Origin: Allocoprobacillus merdigallinarum
GTDB lineage: Bacteria; Bacillota_I; Bacilli_A; Erysipelotrichales; Coprobacillaceae
Reading direction: 5' to 3'
DNA length: 58,091 nucleotides
Assembly (NCBI GenBank): GCA_019117525.1
Contig: DWZO01000059.1
Span: 1 to 58,091 of the forward strand
In this document: positions 16,518-25,682 of the stretch, in pieces
Layout of the letters: each line of letters starts with the position of its first letter
Position numbering within the stretch: the stretch's first letter is position 1
The notes under the pieces: model-generated
What the model was told of the DNA's origin: nothing
Databases searched by the model: none
The model's input: the letters and a program-made list of their open reading frames with translations, nothing else
Made by a program: the position numbers and the translations under genes

Positions 16518-16584
16518 TTTTTTCAACTCCTTTACCCTATCAATGCATAAGAATCCTTTTTTATCACATAAAAATTGAAAAAAA

Positions 16585-16616
16585 TAAAAAAATGATTTCA
16601 AAATTGATTTGAAACC
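16585..16616 (-). terminator. Terminator behind deoC
   Basis: A 9-bp stem with one G-U pair (16594-16602 with 16608-16616) is followed on the minus strand by a long T-rich run. It separates deoC from the lipoprotein-sigma cluster. Confidence 0.75.
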
Positions 16617-16628
16617 ATCTTTTATGCC

Positions 16629-17297
16629 TTATTCCTGTTGAAATTCTTCCAATATTTTTAATGAACTGCTTGTTCCTATACGACTGGCTCCAGCTTCAAT
16701 CATAGCTTGACAAGTTTTCCAATCACGTATTCCTCCGGCAGCTTTGACTTTCACTTCATTACCAACTGTTTCTTTCATTAAACGCACATCTTCTACAGTT
16801 GCTCCTGAAGTGCCAAAACCTGTACTTGTTTTGATATAGTCTGGTTTAACCTCTTTAGCAATTTCAGCTATTTTTACAATCTCTTCTTTTGTTAAATAAC
16901 AATTCTCAAAAATAACCTTACAAATCACCTGATTTTCATGACACAGTTCAACAATGCTTCTCATTTCCTGTTCAATATAATTCCAGTCATGCATTTTTGC
17001 TTTACCTATGTTTATCACATAATCTATCTCATCTGCACCATCATCAATAGCCTGCTTTGTTTCAGCCAATTTGATATCTAGTGTTGTTTGTCCTAAAGGA
17101 AAAGAAATAGCTGCTCCCACATGAATATTTGTTCCTTTTAATAACTCTTTACATAACTTTACAGGTTCACTATTAATGGCTACCATTGCCGCCCCAATAC
17201 TTTTTGCTTCATTACATAATTGAATAAAATCATCTCTTGAGGCATAAGCCTTTAAAAATGTATGATCAAACATACGCGCAAGTTCTTCTTTTGTCAT
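16629..17297 (-). CDS. deoC: Deoxyribose-phosphate aldolase
   Basis: DeoC splits 2-deoxyribose 5-phosphate into acetaldehyde and glyceraldehyde 3-phosphate in deoxynucleoside salvage. The Schiff-base lysine is about K156 in DYIKTSTGFG. The acid residue D92 (EIDYVIN) and the second lysine in VKAAGGIRDW are also visible. It is 222 residues, the normal length. A GGAGG ribosome binding site precedes the ATG, and a TATAAT at 17321-17326 suggests its own promoter. It stands alone between two terminators. Confidence 0.94.
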   Translation of the reverse strand: MTKEELARMFDHTFLKAYASRDDFIQLCNEAKSIGAAMVAINSEPVKLCKELLKGTNIHVGAAISFPLGQTTLDIKLAETKQAIDDGADEIDYVINIGKAKMHDWNYIEQEMRSIVELCHENQVICKVIFENCYLTKEEIVKIAEIAKEVKPDYIKTSTGFGTSGATVEDVRLMKETVGNEVKVKAAGGIRDWKTCQAMIEAGASRIGTSSSLKILEEFQQE

Positions 17298-17338
17298 GAT
17301 GTATACCTCCTATTGATTCTATTATATCATGAGGTATA

Positions 17339-17367
17339 AAAAAAAGAGATAGTTTCATTCCTATCTC
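17339..17367 (-). terminator. Terminator overlapping the stop of the G5/3D gene
   Basis: GAGATAG (17346-17352) pairs with CTATCTC (17361-17367), followed on the minus strand by eight or so T's. The first arm contains the TAG stop codon itself. Confidence 0.85.
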
Positions 17368-18299
17368 CAAAAATTAGCATTTCCACTACCAAGAGAAACA
17401 ACTTCAAATTTGGTATTATATGAAGTTCCTCCACCAAAATATTTATTTCCAGAACCTTCACTACCATTAAAAATATCTATCTTATTTCCCTTAATAGCTC
17501 CACCACGATCCACAACAATTCCATAAATAGTTCCTTCTGTATTCAAATTATGATTTGAAATTTTAATCACAGTTCCAAATGGAATAGAACGATCTGCCGC
17601 TAAACAATAATATTTCTTTCCATTATAATATAAATATGGCGAATTTGTATTATTGACACCACTTGTAGGTGATAGCTTAACCCCTGATGACGAAGTACCT
17701 CCACATCCTGTACAATCTCCACCATATAGAGTTAAACGACCAGTAAATGTTGTTCCTTCAAGGATACCACCATATTGAATAATTTTATCCACTGGCTTTT
17801 CAATAATTTCTTCTTTAATCATTTGTTTATTTGTTTCTTTTCCATTGGCATAAGTGAAAAGATAAGTTCTTTTTGCTTTTCCATCTTTTCCTTCTTGAAC
17901 AACTGTTTTTGTCCAGCTTCCACTACCTTTTGTTTTTGTTGAGTATGGTATTTTCTCTATTTTTTCTACTGTTTTTGTTTCAACTCTTGTGATTTCAATA
18001 TAATCATCTTGTTGAACAATCTCTTCTTTATCTTTATTTAAAGTATCTTTTGTATCTAACTCAACATTCAATTCATTTAAGACATTTGATACTGTATCCT
18101 GCTTGACCAAATAATCCTTTTCTTCCTGCAATCCATCTTTTAATGTAATGTCTACAGTTGGAATAAAATTCGTAATCTGATTGACGGCTCCAGATGATAC
18201 AGTTGCTAACATAATAACAACGTATACAACCGCCATTGCTAAAATTCCTTTTGTTCGGCTATCAGCCGAGACAATCGCCTCTTTAGCTTTGTTTAACAT
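17361..18299 (-). CDS. YabE-like cell-wall protein with G5 and 3D domains
   Basis: The 312-residue protein has an N-terminal membrane anchor (about 18-38), a DUF348-type domain (about 48-90), a G5 domain (about 90-175, with IPYSTKTKGSGSWTKTV) and a C-terminal 3D domain. The 3D domain resembles the barrel of resuscitation-promoting and lytic-transglycosylase proteins; its aspartates appear in AADRSIPFGT, VVDRGGAIKG and NKIDIF. YabE of Bacillus lies in the same place after tatD. Cell-wall cleavage is the likely role, unproven here. It starts 12 nt after tatD and probably shares its transcript. Confidence 0.8.
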   Translation of the reverse strand: MLNKAKEAIVSADSRTKGILAMAVVYVVIMLATVSSGAVNQITNFIPTVDITLKDGLQEEKDYLVKQDTVSNVLNELNVELDTKDTLNKDKEEIVQQDDYIEITRVETKTVEKIEKIPYSTKTKGSGSWTKTVVQEGKDGKAKRTYLFTYANGKETNKQMIKEEIIEKPVDKIIQYGGILEGTTFTGRLTLYGGDCTGCGGTSSSGVKLSPTSGVNNTNSPYLYYNGKKYYCLAADRSIPFGTVIKISNHNLNTEGTIYGIVVDRGGAIKGNKIDIFNGSEGSGNKYFGGGTSYNTKFEVVSLGSGNANFWR

Positions 18300-18311
18300 A
18301 AAATATCCTCC

Positions 18312-19070
18312 TTATTTAATCCCAAACATTTTTTTGGCATTAAATGTTGTGATTCTAGCAACGTCTTCTATCTCCATGTTCTTTAGCTTTGCTATTTCCT
18401 GGGCAATATACACAACATTTGCTGGCTCATTCAACTTTCCTCGAAATGGGTGAGGTGTTAAATAAGGGCAGTCCGTTTCAATCATCAAATGATCTATATC
18501 AATTGATTTCGCAACTTCCTTAGGGACTTTTGCATTCTTAAATGTCACGGGTCCAGCTAACGATATTTCAAAACCTATATCAACATATCGTTTTGCCATT
18601 TCAGCCGATCCACTATAACAATGCATAATGCCATAATGTGCAGTTTGTTTTAAGATATTGTAAGTATCTTCATAGGCATCTCTAGCATGAATCACAATGG
18701 GCTTTTGATATTTTTTAGCAATTTCAATTTGCTTTATAAAAATATCTTTTTGCTTTTCATGAGGGACTTCTTCCCAATAATAATCTAAACCTATTTCTCC
18801 TAAAGCCACTACACATGGGTCTTGAAGCAATTTTTCAATTTCATTTAAATCTTCATCAGTTGTATCCTTACAATCATTAGGACTTATTCCGACTGCTGCA
18901 TAGATAAATGAATACTCATGAGCTATCTCAACAGCCTTCTTTGATGACTCTAAATCATATCCTACAACAACCATATTTTCGACTTGATGATCTAAAGCAT
19001 TTTGAATAAATTGATCTCTATTAGGATACAATTGTTCACTATTTAAATGTGTATGTGTATTGAAATACAT
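18312..19070 (-). CDS. tatD: TatD-family metal-dependent deoxyribonuclease
   Basis: TatD enzymes are TIM-barrel metal nucleases that act on DNA 3' ends. The ligands are visible in order: THTHLN at the start, GEIGLDYYW, IVIHARDA, MHCYSG and ETDCPYLTPHPFRG. I chose MYFNTHTHLN (19070, 252 residues) because family members begin two residues before the first metal-binding motif. The frame upstream to 19097 adds nine unlike residues. It heads a two-gene unit with the YabE-like protein, in the Bacillus order. Confidence 0.92.
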   Translation of the reverse strand: MYFNTHTHLNSEQLYPNRDQFIQNALDHQVENMVVVGYDLESSKKAVEIAHEYSFIYAAVGISPNDCKDTTDEDLNEIEKLLQDPCVVALGEIGLDYYWEEVPHEKQKDIFIKQIEIAKKYQKPIVIHARDAYEDTYNILKQTAHYGIMHCYSGSAEMAKRYVDIGFEISLAGPVTFKNAKVPKEVAKSIDIDHLMIETDCPYLTPHPFRGKLNEPANVVYIAQEIAKLKNMEIEDVARITTFNAKKMFGIK

Positions 19071-19184
19071 CTCCATCACCCTGAGGCATAATAACAAATA
19101 TTTAAAGCTTTGTCAAATTTCTAAAAACACAAATATACAATTATTCCCATTTTATCGACATTTTTCTTATTACAAAGCATCCTC

Positions 19185-19203
19185 ATTTGTTAATATAACA
19201 AAT
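19185..19203. promoter_or_regulatory. Palindrome in the tatD leader
   Basis: ATTTGTTA and TAACAAAT form a perfect 8-bp dyad with a 3-nt spacer, about 80 nt downstream of the tatD promoter. An operator is possible. Nothing else is recognisable in the 270-nt region between tatD and prs except the promoter and the prs terminator. Confidence 0.35.
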
Positions 19204-19281
19204 AGATAAAACTTTGCTTTTGAAATATTCCAAGTTATCAATTATGCTCTTATCATGTCAAAAAACGTTGAAATCACCAAC

Positions 19282-19310
19282 ATCATATTTATAGTATGTC
19301 TATTTCACAA
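19282..19310 (-). promoter_or_regulatory. Promoter for tatD and the G5/3D gene
   Basis: Read on the minus strand, TTGTGA (19305-19310) and TATGAT (19282-19287) are spaced by 17 nt. The leader to tatD would be about 200 nt. Confidence 0.6.
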
Positions 19311-19338
19311 TTATTTAATCAAATTCTCATAACAAAAT

Positions 19339-19361
19339 AAAAAGGAGATTCTTCAATCTCC
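19339..19361 (-). terminator. Terminator of the glmU-prs unit
   Basis: GGAGATT (19344-19350) and AATCTCC (19355-19361) form a perfect 7-bp stem with a 4-nt loop, followed by TTTTTATTTTG on the minus strand. Confidence 0.88.
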
Positions 19362-19370
19362 CATCAATCA

Positions 19371-20330
19371 CTATTCACCCTTAAAATCAAAATGTTGGAA
19401 TACATCACTAACAGGTAAATCATTTTCAATACTTTCAATAGTATAAGCCAATAATTCAGCTACACTGATTTGTACTAATTTATCAAAACGTTTTTCTTCT
19501 GGAATAGCAATTGTATCTGTAATAATAACTTCTTTTGCGACACAATCTTTTAATCTATCTACTGCCGGTCCTGATAATACACCATGAGTACAAGCAATAT
19601 AAACATCTTTAGCACCTTTTTCTTTTAAGATTTGTGCTCCAGCTACAATTGTACCAGCTGTGTCAATCATATCATCAATTAAGACACAGTTCTTACCTGC
19701 AACATCCCCAATAATACCCATAACTTCCGCAACGTTTGGTTTAGGGCGTCTTTTGTCAATGATAGCAATTGGACAATCCAATGCTTCTGACATTTTTCTA
19801 GCACGCGTTGCTCCTCCATGATCTGGTGATACAACACATAAATCTTCAATATTTTTATTTTTAATATATCTACAAATAAGAGGTAAAGCTTCCATTTCAT
19901 CAACTGGAATATCAAAGAATCCCTGAATTTGACGTGCATGTAAGTCTACTGTCACAACTCTATCAACCCCAGCTACTGTTAATAAGTCAGCAACTAAACG
20001 TGATGTAATTGGTTGTCTTGGCTTTGCCTTACGATCTTGTCTAGCATAACCAAAATATGGTATAACTGCTGTAATTTCTTTTGCTGATGCACGTTTTAAA
20101 GCATCAGTTAAAACCAAAATTTCCATTAAGTTTTCAGTCACTGGATTTGATGTTGATTGTACAATAAAGACATCTTTTCCACGTACTGATTCTTCAATTT
20201 CAACTAAGATTTCACCATCTGCAAAATGATGAACTTTACTTTTCCCAACTTCTGTCCCTAAAATATCAGCCATTGAATGAGCTAATTCCTGATTAGATGA
20301 TAAAGCAAATATTGTTATGTTATTTTTCAT
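19371..20330 (-). CDS. prs: Ribose-phosphate pyrophosphokinase
   Basis: Prs makes PRPP from ribose 5-phosphate and ATP for purine, pyrimidine, histidine, tryptophan and NAD synthesis. The 319-residue protein shows the class I signatures: the PYFGYARQDRK flexible loop at about 93-103, DLHARQIQGFF, the catalytic VSPDHGGATRARKM segment, and the PRPP loop VLIDDMIDTAGTI. It follows glmU after 18 nt, as in Bacillus. Confidence 0.96.
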   Translation of the reverse strand: MKNNITIFALSSNQELAHSMADILGTEVGKSKVHHFADGEILVEIEESVRGKDVFIVQSTSNPVTENLMEILVLTDALKRASAKEITAVIPYFGYARQDRKAKPRQPITSRLVADLLTVAGVDRVVTVDLHARQIQGFFDIPVDEMEALPLICRYIKNKNIEDLCVVSPDHGGATRARKMSEALDCPIAIIDKRRPKPNVAEVMGIIGDVAGKNCVLIDDMIDTAGTIVAGAQILKEKGAKDVYIACTHGVLSGPAVDRLKDCVAKEVIITDTIAIPEEKRFDKLVQISVAELLAYTIESIENDLPVSDVFQHFDFKGE

Positions 20331-20348
20331 TTTTACCCCATATTCTCC

Positions 20349-21749
20349 TTATTTTTTATTTTTATTTCGTCTTTCGTATTCTTTTTCACGTATTTCTTTT
20401 AATATCTTACTATAACCTTGTTTATTTTCTTGTCTAGCTCTCGCAATTGCCATCGCATCTTCATCAACTTCTTTAGTAATTGTTGATCCTGCTGCAATAT
20501 AAGCATTCTTTCTCACTGTGACAGGAGCTACTAAATTGGTATTACATCCAATAAAGACATTATCTTCAATCTTTGTGAGTGATTTATTTTTACCATCATA
20601 GTTAGATGTAATTGTTCCACAACCAAAGTTAACATCTTGACCAACCTGAGCATCTCCTACATAAGTTAAATGTGAAGCCTTGCTTCCTGCACCAAAGTCA
20701 GCTTTTTTCATTTCTACAAAGTTACCTAAATGTGCATTCTCATGAATATGACAATTTGTTCTCAATCTTGCATATGGTCCAATATCTACACCACTTTCAA
20801 TAATTGAATCACTTAAAACAGAGAATTTAATTTCAACATTATCTTTAATTTCCATATTTGTAAATTCACAATATGGTCCAATATGACAATGACTTCCAAT
20901 CACTGTTTTCCCTTTAATAATACATCCTGGTTCAATAATTGTATCGTGTCCAATCACAACATCTCTACCAATATACGTATTAGATGGATCAACAATCGTC
21001 ACTCCATTTAAAAGATGTTCACGATTAATACGATCTCTTAAAAATTGTGTTGACTGAGCTAATGCTACGCGATCATTAATACCACCAACTTCATCAAAAT
21101 CATCAATCTTATAAGCATCTACTTTTAAACCTTGATGATTCATGATTCCAATAACATCAGTCAAATAATACTCATTTTGCGCATTATCATTTGTCACTTG
21201 ACCTAATGCTTCAAATAAAGCTTTATTGTCAAAACAATATTCTCCAGTATTCATTTCAGTAATATCTTTTTGACTTTCTAATAAATCTTTAAATTCCACA
21301 ATTCCTGTGACTTGACCATTTTCTTTAATAATTCTTCCATAATGCGTACTTGGATCACAATCAGCACTCATAATTGTTGCCTGATTATGATGTTCTTGAT
21401 GATACGCAATAAATTCTTTTAATGTTTCTTTACGAATCAATGGTGCATCACCACATAAAACAAGAGTCATTCCATCTCGATTAGCTAAAATATCTTTAGC
21501 CTGCAATACAGCATGACCTGTACCAAGTTGTTCTGTTTGATCAACAAAAGTGACATCATCCACAATTGCTTTGACTTGATCAGCTTCGTGACCAACAATC
21601 ACAATTGTTTCATCTACACCTAAAGCTTTTAATTCATCTACAACATGATTAATCATTGGCTTATATAATACTTCATGTACTACTTTTGGTTTATCAGACT
21701 TCATTCTTGTGCCTTTACCAGCAGCCAATACAATAGCATATACTTTCAT
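20349..21749 (-). CDS. glmU: Bifunctional UDP-N-acetylglucosamine pyrophosphorylase / glucosamine-1-phosphate acetyltransferase
   Basis: GlmU makes UDP-GlcNAc, the precursor of peptidoglycan and teichoic acids. The N-terminal uridylyltransferase domain begins with VLAAGKGTRMKS. From about residue 250 the hexapeptide-repeat left-handed beta helix of the acetyltransferase follows, with EMKKADFGAGSK and NFGCGTITSNYDG near its active site. At 466 residues it is full length. AAGGAGAG is the ribosome binding site. It forms an operon with prs. Confidence 0.96.
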   Translation of the reverse strand: MKVYAIVLAAGKGTRMKSDKPKVVHEVLYKPMINHVVDELKALGVDETIVIVGHEADQVKAIVDDVTFVDQTEQLGTGHAVLQAKDILANRDGMTLVLCGDAPLIRKETLKEFIAYHQEHHNQATIMSADCDPSTHYGRIIKENGQVTGIVEFKDLLESQKDITEMNTGEYCFDNKALFEALGQVTNDNAQNEYYLTDVIGIMNHQGLKVDAYKIDDFDEVGGINDRVALAQSTQFLRDRINREHLLNGVTIVDPSNTYIGRDVVIGHDTIIEPGCIIKGKTVIGSHCHIGPYCEFTNMEIKDNVEIKFSVLSDSIIESGVDIGPYARLRTNCHIHENAHLGNFVEMKKADFGAGSKASHLTYVGDAQVGQDVNFGCGTITSNYDGKNKSLTKIEDNVFIGCNTNLVAPVTVRKNAYIAAGSTITKEVDEDAMAIARARQENKQGYSKILKEIREKEYERRNKNKK

Positions 21750-21874
21750 TTTTTTCTCTCCTTATCGCCACTATTCTAACAAAAAAATATATAAAAAAAA
21801 AGAGGAAACAGGGAAATACTTTCGTTCATACCCATATTTTTCCATACTTTTTTACAAAAACAAAAGTTAGTTAT

Positions 21875-22735
21875 TTATAACTTTAGTGAATCCTTATTTA
21901 AAATCTCTGTTTTTCTGACAAAAGCATATCTATTCAAAAAGAACTGATACCCTTTTTCTAACAACTCCTGATCTTGAGTTAAACCAAATACACAAGAACC
22001 ACTTCCAGACATTAAAGCGCCATCAAACCCTAATTCTTTCATTTCTTCTTTAATTTTTAATATATCAGGGACTATCTTTAAAGATGGTTCTTCTAGAGTG
22101 TTTCCTAAACATTTGACAACTCCCTGATAGTCATTATTTTCAATAGCTTCTTTCATATCCATGATTGGAGGATGCTTGGCATTTTTTAAGTCTAACATAC
22201 CAAATGATTTTTTTGTGGATACTCCTTTTTTAGGTTTAACCAACAATACATAACAATGAAAATCCTTTGAAATAAATTCAAGCTTTTCTCCAATTCCTTT
22301 CACTAAAGCTGTTTTTTCATAAATACAAAATGGTATATCTGCTCCTACTTCTTTACCAATATCAGCCAATGTTTCCAATGATAAATTTAATTGAAAGATT
22401 TGGTTCATCGCTTTTAAAACAGCTGCACCATCCGCACTTCCTCCAGCGAGTCCTGCTTGTGTAGGAATATGTTTATAAATATGAATCTTGACTCCATAAG
22501 GAATTTGATAACGTTCTATGAGTAACTGTGCAACTTTATACATGATATTTCTTTGATCTGTTGGCATACGATTGGTATTTGCAGTGATTTGAATACCATG
22601 ATCAATCTTTTCAATATAAATTAAATCATGTAATGTAATAGGTGCCATGATCATCTCTAAATCATGATACCCATCTTCTCTTTTTCTGACAACATCTAAT
22701 GCTAAATTGACCTTTGCATAAGCTCTTATTTTCAT
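21875..22735 (-). CDS. ispE: 4-diphosphocytidyl-2-C-methyl-D-erythritol kinase
   Basis: IspE phosphorylates CDP-methylerythritol in the MEP route to isoprenoids. GHMP-kinase motifs are present: AYAKVNLALDV at the start, the ATP loop GLAGGSADGAAVL at about 91-103, and MSGSGSCVFGL near the C-terminus. I prefer the ATG at 22735 (MKIRAYAK) because family members begin there. An ATG three codons earlier overlaps the yabG stop as ATGA and would be translationally coupled. No convincing terminator separates it from glmU. Confidence 0.93.
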   Translation of the reverse strand: MKIRAYAKVNLALDVVRKREDGYHDLEMIMAPITLHDLIYIEKIDHGIQITANTNRMPTDQRNIMYKVAQLLIERYQIPYGVKIHIYKHIPTQAGLAGGSADGAAVLKAMNQIFQLNLSLETLADIGKEVGADIPFCIYEKTALVKGIGEKLEFISKDFHCYVLLVKPKKGVSTKKSFGMLDLKNAKHPPIMDMKEAIENNDYQGVVKCLGNTLEEPSLKIVPDILKIKEEMKELGFDGALMSGSGSCVFGLTQDQELLEKGYQFFLNRYAFVRKTEILNKDSLKL

Positions 22736-22740
22736 TTCTC

Positions 22741-23487
22741 TCATCCTCTCGTTGGATATATTTTTCTTGCGACACCTCTTGTATCAATACCACCCATACC
22801 ACTTTGTTTATGCGATGTATGATTGATAATATCTTCAATATCACAATAATTCCTCACACTCTCATTAGCAACCAGACTGGCAATATAAACAGGATCTAAA
22901 GCATGAATATTCATACGTTTAGGACTGGAAGCAAAGTTAGCTCCACTCGCCAGTAACATTTCATAATACGATTGACATGCTCCAGCAATAATAATTAAGG
23001 CATCTTTGTCACTTTGATATAAACGTGCTTTTTTCACTGCTGCCATATAATCTAAAGAATGTTGATAATTCTGTCCTATACTTTTATCGGCATTCTTTCT
23101 TAATGCATCATGTCCAGTAATGACTAAAATCTGAGGCTTGTGTTTCTCTAATAATTCTATCACTCGATCAGGCATCTCACTTTCTTTCATATAATAACAA
23201 TCAGCCCTAATCTTTAATTCCTCATATTTCTTTTGACACATCTTCAAATATTTTTCATCACCATCAAGATGTAAAACTTTTCCTCTGATCACAGGATGTC
23301 TTTCCATCACAAAACCATCTTCTAGCTGTGGCTGAACTTCACTCAACTCTAAATCATCCAACTCACTATCTGCAATCAACCTCAGTTCTACACCTCTTAA
23401 ATAATAAATATTATCTTTAATATCAAAAATCTCAAATAATATATCGCGATTATATTTTTTCCTGACAACATAATCTCCAATTTTCAT
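22741..23487 (-). CDS. yabG: YabG-like sporulation peptidase
   Basis: YabG is a sporulation protease that processes spore-coat proteins. The 248-residue protein has the family opening KIGDYVVRKKYNRDILF and the conserved ITGHDALRK and AGACQSYYEMLLASGANFAS segments, which contain the proposed catalytic His and Cys. It lies between rsmA and ispE as in spore-forming Firmicutes, and is the main evidence here that the organism forms spores. I chose the ATG at 23487, preceded by GGGTGAGG, over the GTG three codons upstream. Confidence 0.88.
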   Translation of the reverse strand: MKIGDYVVRKKYNRDILFEIFDIKDNIYYLRGVELRLIADSELDDLELSEVQPQLEDGFVMERHPVIRGKVLHLDGDEKYLKMCQKKYEELKIRADCYYMKESEMPDRVIELLEKHKPQILVITGHDALRKNADKSIGQNYQHSLDYMAAVKKARLYQSDKDALIIIAGACQSYYEMLLASGANFASSPKRMNIHALDPVYIASLVANESVRNYCDIEDIINHTSHKQSGMGGIDTRGVARKIYPTRG

Positions 23488-23513
23488 AAACCTCACCCAT
23501 ATATCATATGAAT

Positions 23514-24329
23514 TTATAAATAATGTGTGAGTTTTATATAATCTTCAATCGTTAATTGTTCTGGTCTTGTTTTTAAATCAATACCACATTCATTTAATAT
23601 TTTTTCTGTATCCTCTAAAAACAATCCTTTTAAATTATTATAGATTGTTTTTCTTTTTTGTGTAAAAGCCTGTTTTAAAATCTGTGTTAAAAGTGGGTTG
23701 TATGTCTTTTCCATCATAATAGATAAAATTGCACTATCTACTCTTGGTACAGGTGAAAATACATTTTTAGAAACTGTCATATCTAAAGAAGCTTGACCTA
23801 TACTTTCTATCATAAAAGTCAATGGACTATGATAAGATGCATCTGTTAATTTCAGTGCCACTTCTTTTTGAACCATAACATGTATACTATCAACATCAGC
23901 CTGAGACGTGATAATATGTTCTAAAATATCTGATGTAATATAGTATGGTAGATTTGCTACAATACAAACTTTTGAATAATGTTGCTTATAATGATGAACA
24001 ATCTGTTTTAAATCAACTGTTAAAAAATCTTGAAAAATAACCTCTACATTTAAACATTCATTTAATGATTCTTCTAAAACAGCTTTTAATCTTGTATCAA
24101 TTTCATAGCTCACAACATGACCAGCCTGATAAGACAATTGTTCTGTTAAAGCTCCTATTCCTGGACCAATTTCAATAACACAAGTTTGTTGATCAATAGG
24201 CGTACAAGCCACAATTTTTTGAATGACATTTAAATCTATTAAGAAATTTTGTCCAAACTTCTTTGTGGCTTTCATATTGTATTTTTCTAATAAATACATT
24301 GTATTCACTTTTTTTGCAATATCTTTCAT
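23514..24329 (-). CDS. rsmA: 16S rRNA dimethyladenosine transferase
   Basis: RsmA (KsgA) dimethylates two adjacent adenines in the 3' hairpin of 16S rRNA late in 30S assembly. The SAM-binding site appears as NFLIDLNVIQKI followed by EIGPGIGALTE at about 53-63, and the catalytic motif as NLPYYIT at about 124-130. It is 271 residues, the family length. It begins the rsmA-yabG-ispE unit, with a GGTGAGAGA site before its ATG and a TATAAT at 24347-24352 upstream. Confidence 0.95.
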   Translation of the reverse strand: MKDIAKKVNTMYLLEKYNMKATKKFGQNFLIDLNVIQKIVACTPIDQQTCVIEIGPGIGALTEQLSYQAGHVVSYEIDTRLKAVLEESLNECLNVEVIFQDFLTVDLKQIVHHYKQHYSKVCIVANLPYYITSDILEHIITSQADVDSIHVMVQKEVALKLTDASYHSPLTFMIESIGQASLDMTVSKNVFSPVPRVDSAILSIMMEKTYNPLLTQILKQAFTQKRKTIYNNLKGLFLEDTEKILNECGIDLKTRPEQLTIEDYIKLTHYL

Positions 24330-24394
24330 TCTCTCACCTAAAACTTATTATAATCTAATTTCATCCAAAAGAAAAGCAACCTATTTCAGGCAAT

Positions 24395-24439
24395 AAAAAA
24401 AGTATCAATCTTAACCCAAAGTTTTGAATGATACTTTTT
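24395..24439. terminator. Bidirectional-type terminator behind the DUF2812-like gene
   Basis: AAAAAAGTATCA (24395-24406) pairs with TGATACTTTTT (24429-24439) around a 22-nt loop. It ends the minus-strand LytTR cassette and insulates rsmA. Confidence 0.75.
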
Positions 24440-24460
24440 GAAACTGCCTTCAACTCCACA

Positions 24461-25015
24461 TTATTTGAGAATTGATTTTTTGATTAAAATATATTTAATA
24501 GATGCATATAGGATTGTCGCTAATGCTACAATTAAAAAGAAATAATGAGATACAAATCCTAGAAAAGTATTTGTATAATTTGAAAGGGGAAAGATTGAAA
24601 AAAAGATAACAAATAAACAAGCTAAAATACAACCATGTTGAAATTGTAATTGTGCATCTCTTATCAAATCTTCTCTTGTGACTTTGATCTGTGATATTAA
24701 TGAAGCTTGATCTGTATAAAAAATAAATTCACCGTTATTTCTAAAACTGACAGGCACATTTGTAAATAATGTCCATCCCTGATCTTTCATATCTTGAATA
24801 TATGTCTTTTCAAAAAAATCATCTTCGAATCTTTGATATTCAACAAGATATCCAATCTGTTTTTTATCTGTTTTTTTTAAAGTAAACACCAGAAAATGTA
24901 ATGGTGGAAATAATATAAATGGAACGATTGATTTTAAACAATAGCCTTTTGTTGCTTTTTTATTGATATATCTTTGAATGGCAGTCATGCCCATATCACT
25001 CTTTACACTTAGCAT
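24461..25015 (-). CDS. Small membrane protein, DUF2812-like
   Basis: This 184-residue protein has a soluble N-terminal part with the pattern of DUF2812 (AIQRYINKKATKGYCLKSI, then DMKDQGWTLFTNV and FIFYTD). Two membrane segments follow at about 127-147 and 155-175. A hydrophobic patch near 32-45 may dip into the membrane. Function is unknown. GGGGAGG 9 nt before the ATG supports the start. It is the last gene of the LytTR cassette; similar proteins are often found near small regulators, where a sensor or immunity-like role is guessed. Confidence 0.55.
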   Translation of the reverse strand: MLSVKSDMGMTAIQRYINKKATKGYCLKSIVPFILFPPLHFLVFTLKKTDKKQIGYLVEYQRFEDDFFEKTYIQDMKDQGWTLFTNVPVSFRNNGEFIFYTDQASLISQIKVTREDLIRDAQLQFQHGCILACLFVIFFSIFPLSNYTNTFLGFVSHYFFLIVALATILYASIKYILIKKSILK

Positions 25016-25040
25016 AATAACGCCTCCCCGTCTTTATGAT

Positions 25041-25682
25041 TTATAATAATTGAATATGACTTTTATAAGCTCTACCAATTTGTAATGTTTCAGCATTCTT
25101 TAATAAAACATGATCAGAAAAAATATTTTGGATCCATTGTTTATTGACAATAAATGATTTATGAATTTGGATAAACTGTGATGATTGAATTGTATCTAGA
25201 AAAGCTTTTAAGTTTTTTCTTTCTACCATTGTCCCATTAATAGAATGAATGATAATCTGATGTCTTAATGATTCTACATAATAGATATGCGATAAACGAA
25301 TCTGAGATACAATACCATTTCTCTGGTATTGATAGTATTGAAATTTATCTTGAATATCATGAAGCATAGTCACTTCATACTTTTTGAAGTCTTCTGTTAA
25401 TGACTCTTTTGAAAAATAAAGATTCACTTTTAATCTCATACATTCACTAATCAAATCATAATCTTTAGGACCAATCACATAGTACAATGCATAATCAAAA
25501 TGTGGTTGTTCTTCAATCAGTTTTAAATCTTCCCTTTGGTGGATTTCAAAAATGTAAATATCCTGATGCGTATTTTTTGAATAAGGAACAATTTGATATT
25601 CCAACTGTTCTTTTTGAAAGAACTTTTCAAATAATTGTTGAATCACTTGATTATTTTTTGAAGAAATGCTAACTCTAATCAT
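25041..25682 (-). CDS. LytTR-domain regulator with a degenerate receiver
   Basis: The C-terminal 100 residues form a LytTR DNA-binding domain (RLSHIYYVESLRHQIIIHS, ERKNLKAFLDTI, FIQIHKSFIVNKQWI, then GRAYK). The N-terminal 110 residues resemble a response-regulator receiver. At the place of the phospho-acceptor aspartate the sequence reads IYIFEIHQ, with glutamate in place of the usual aspartate. No histidine kinase lies nearby. Its ATG overlaps the stop of the upstream membrane-protein gene (ATGA), so the two are translationally coupled. It probably controls its own cassette. Confidence 0.75.
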   Translation of the reverse strand: MIRVSISSKNNQVIQQLFEKFFQKEQLEYQIVPYSKNTHQDIYIFEIHQREDLKLIEEQPHFDYALYYVIGPKDYDLISECMRLKVNLYFSKESLTEDFKKYEVTMLHDIQDKFQYYQYQRNGIVSQIRLSHIYYVESLRHQIIIHSINGTMVERKNLKAFLDTIQSSQFIQIHKSFIVNKQWIQNIFSDHVLLKNAETLQIGRAYKSHIQLL

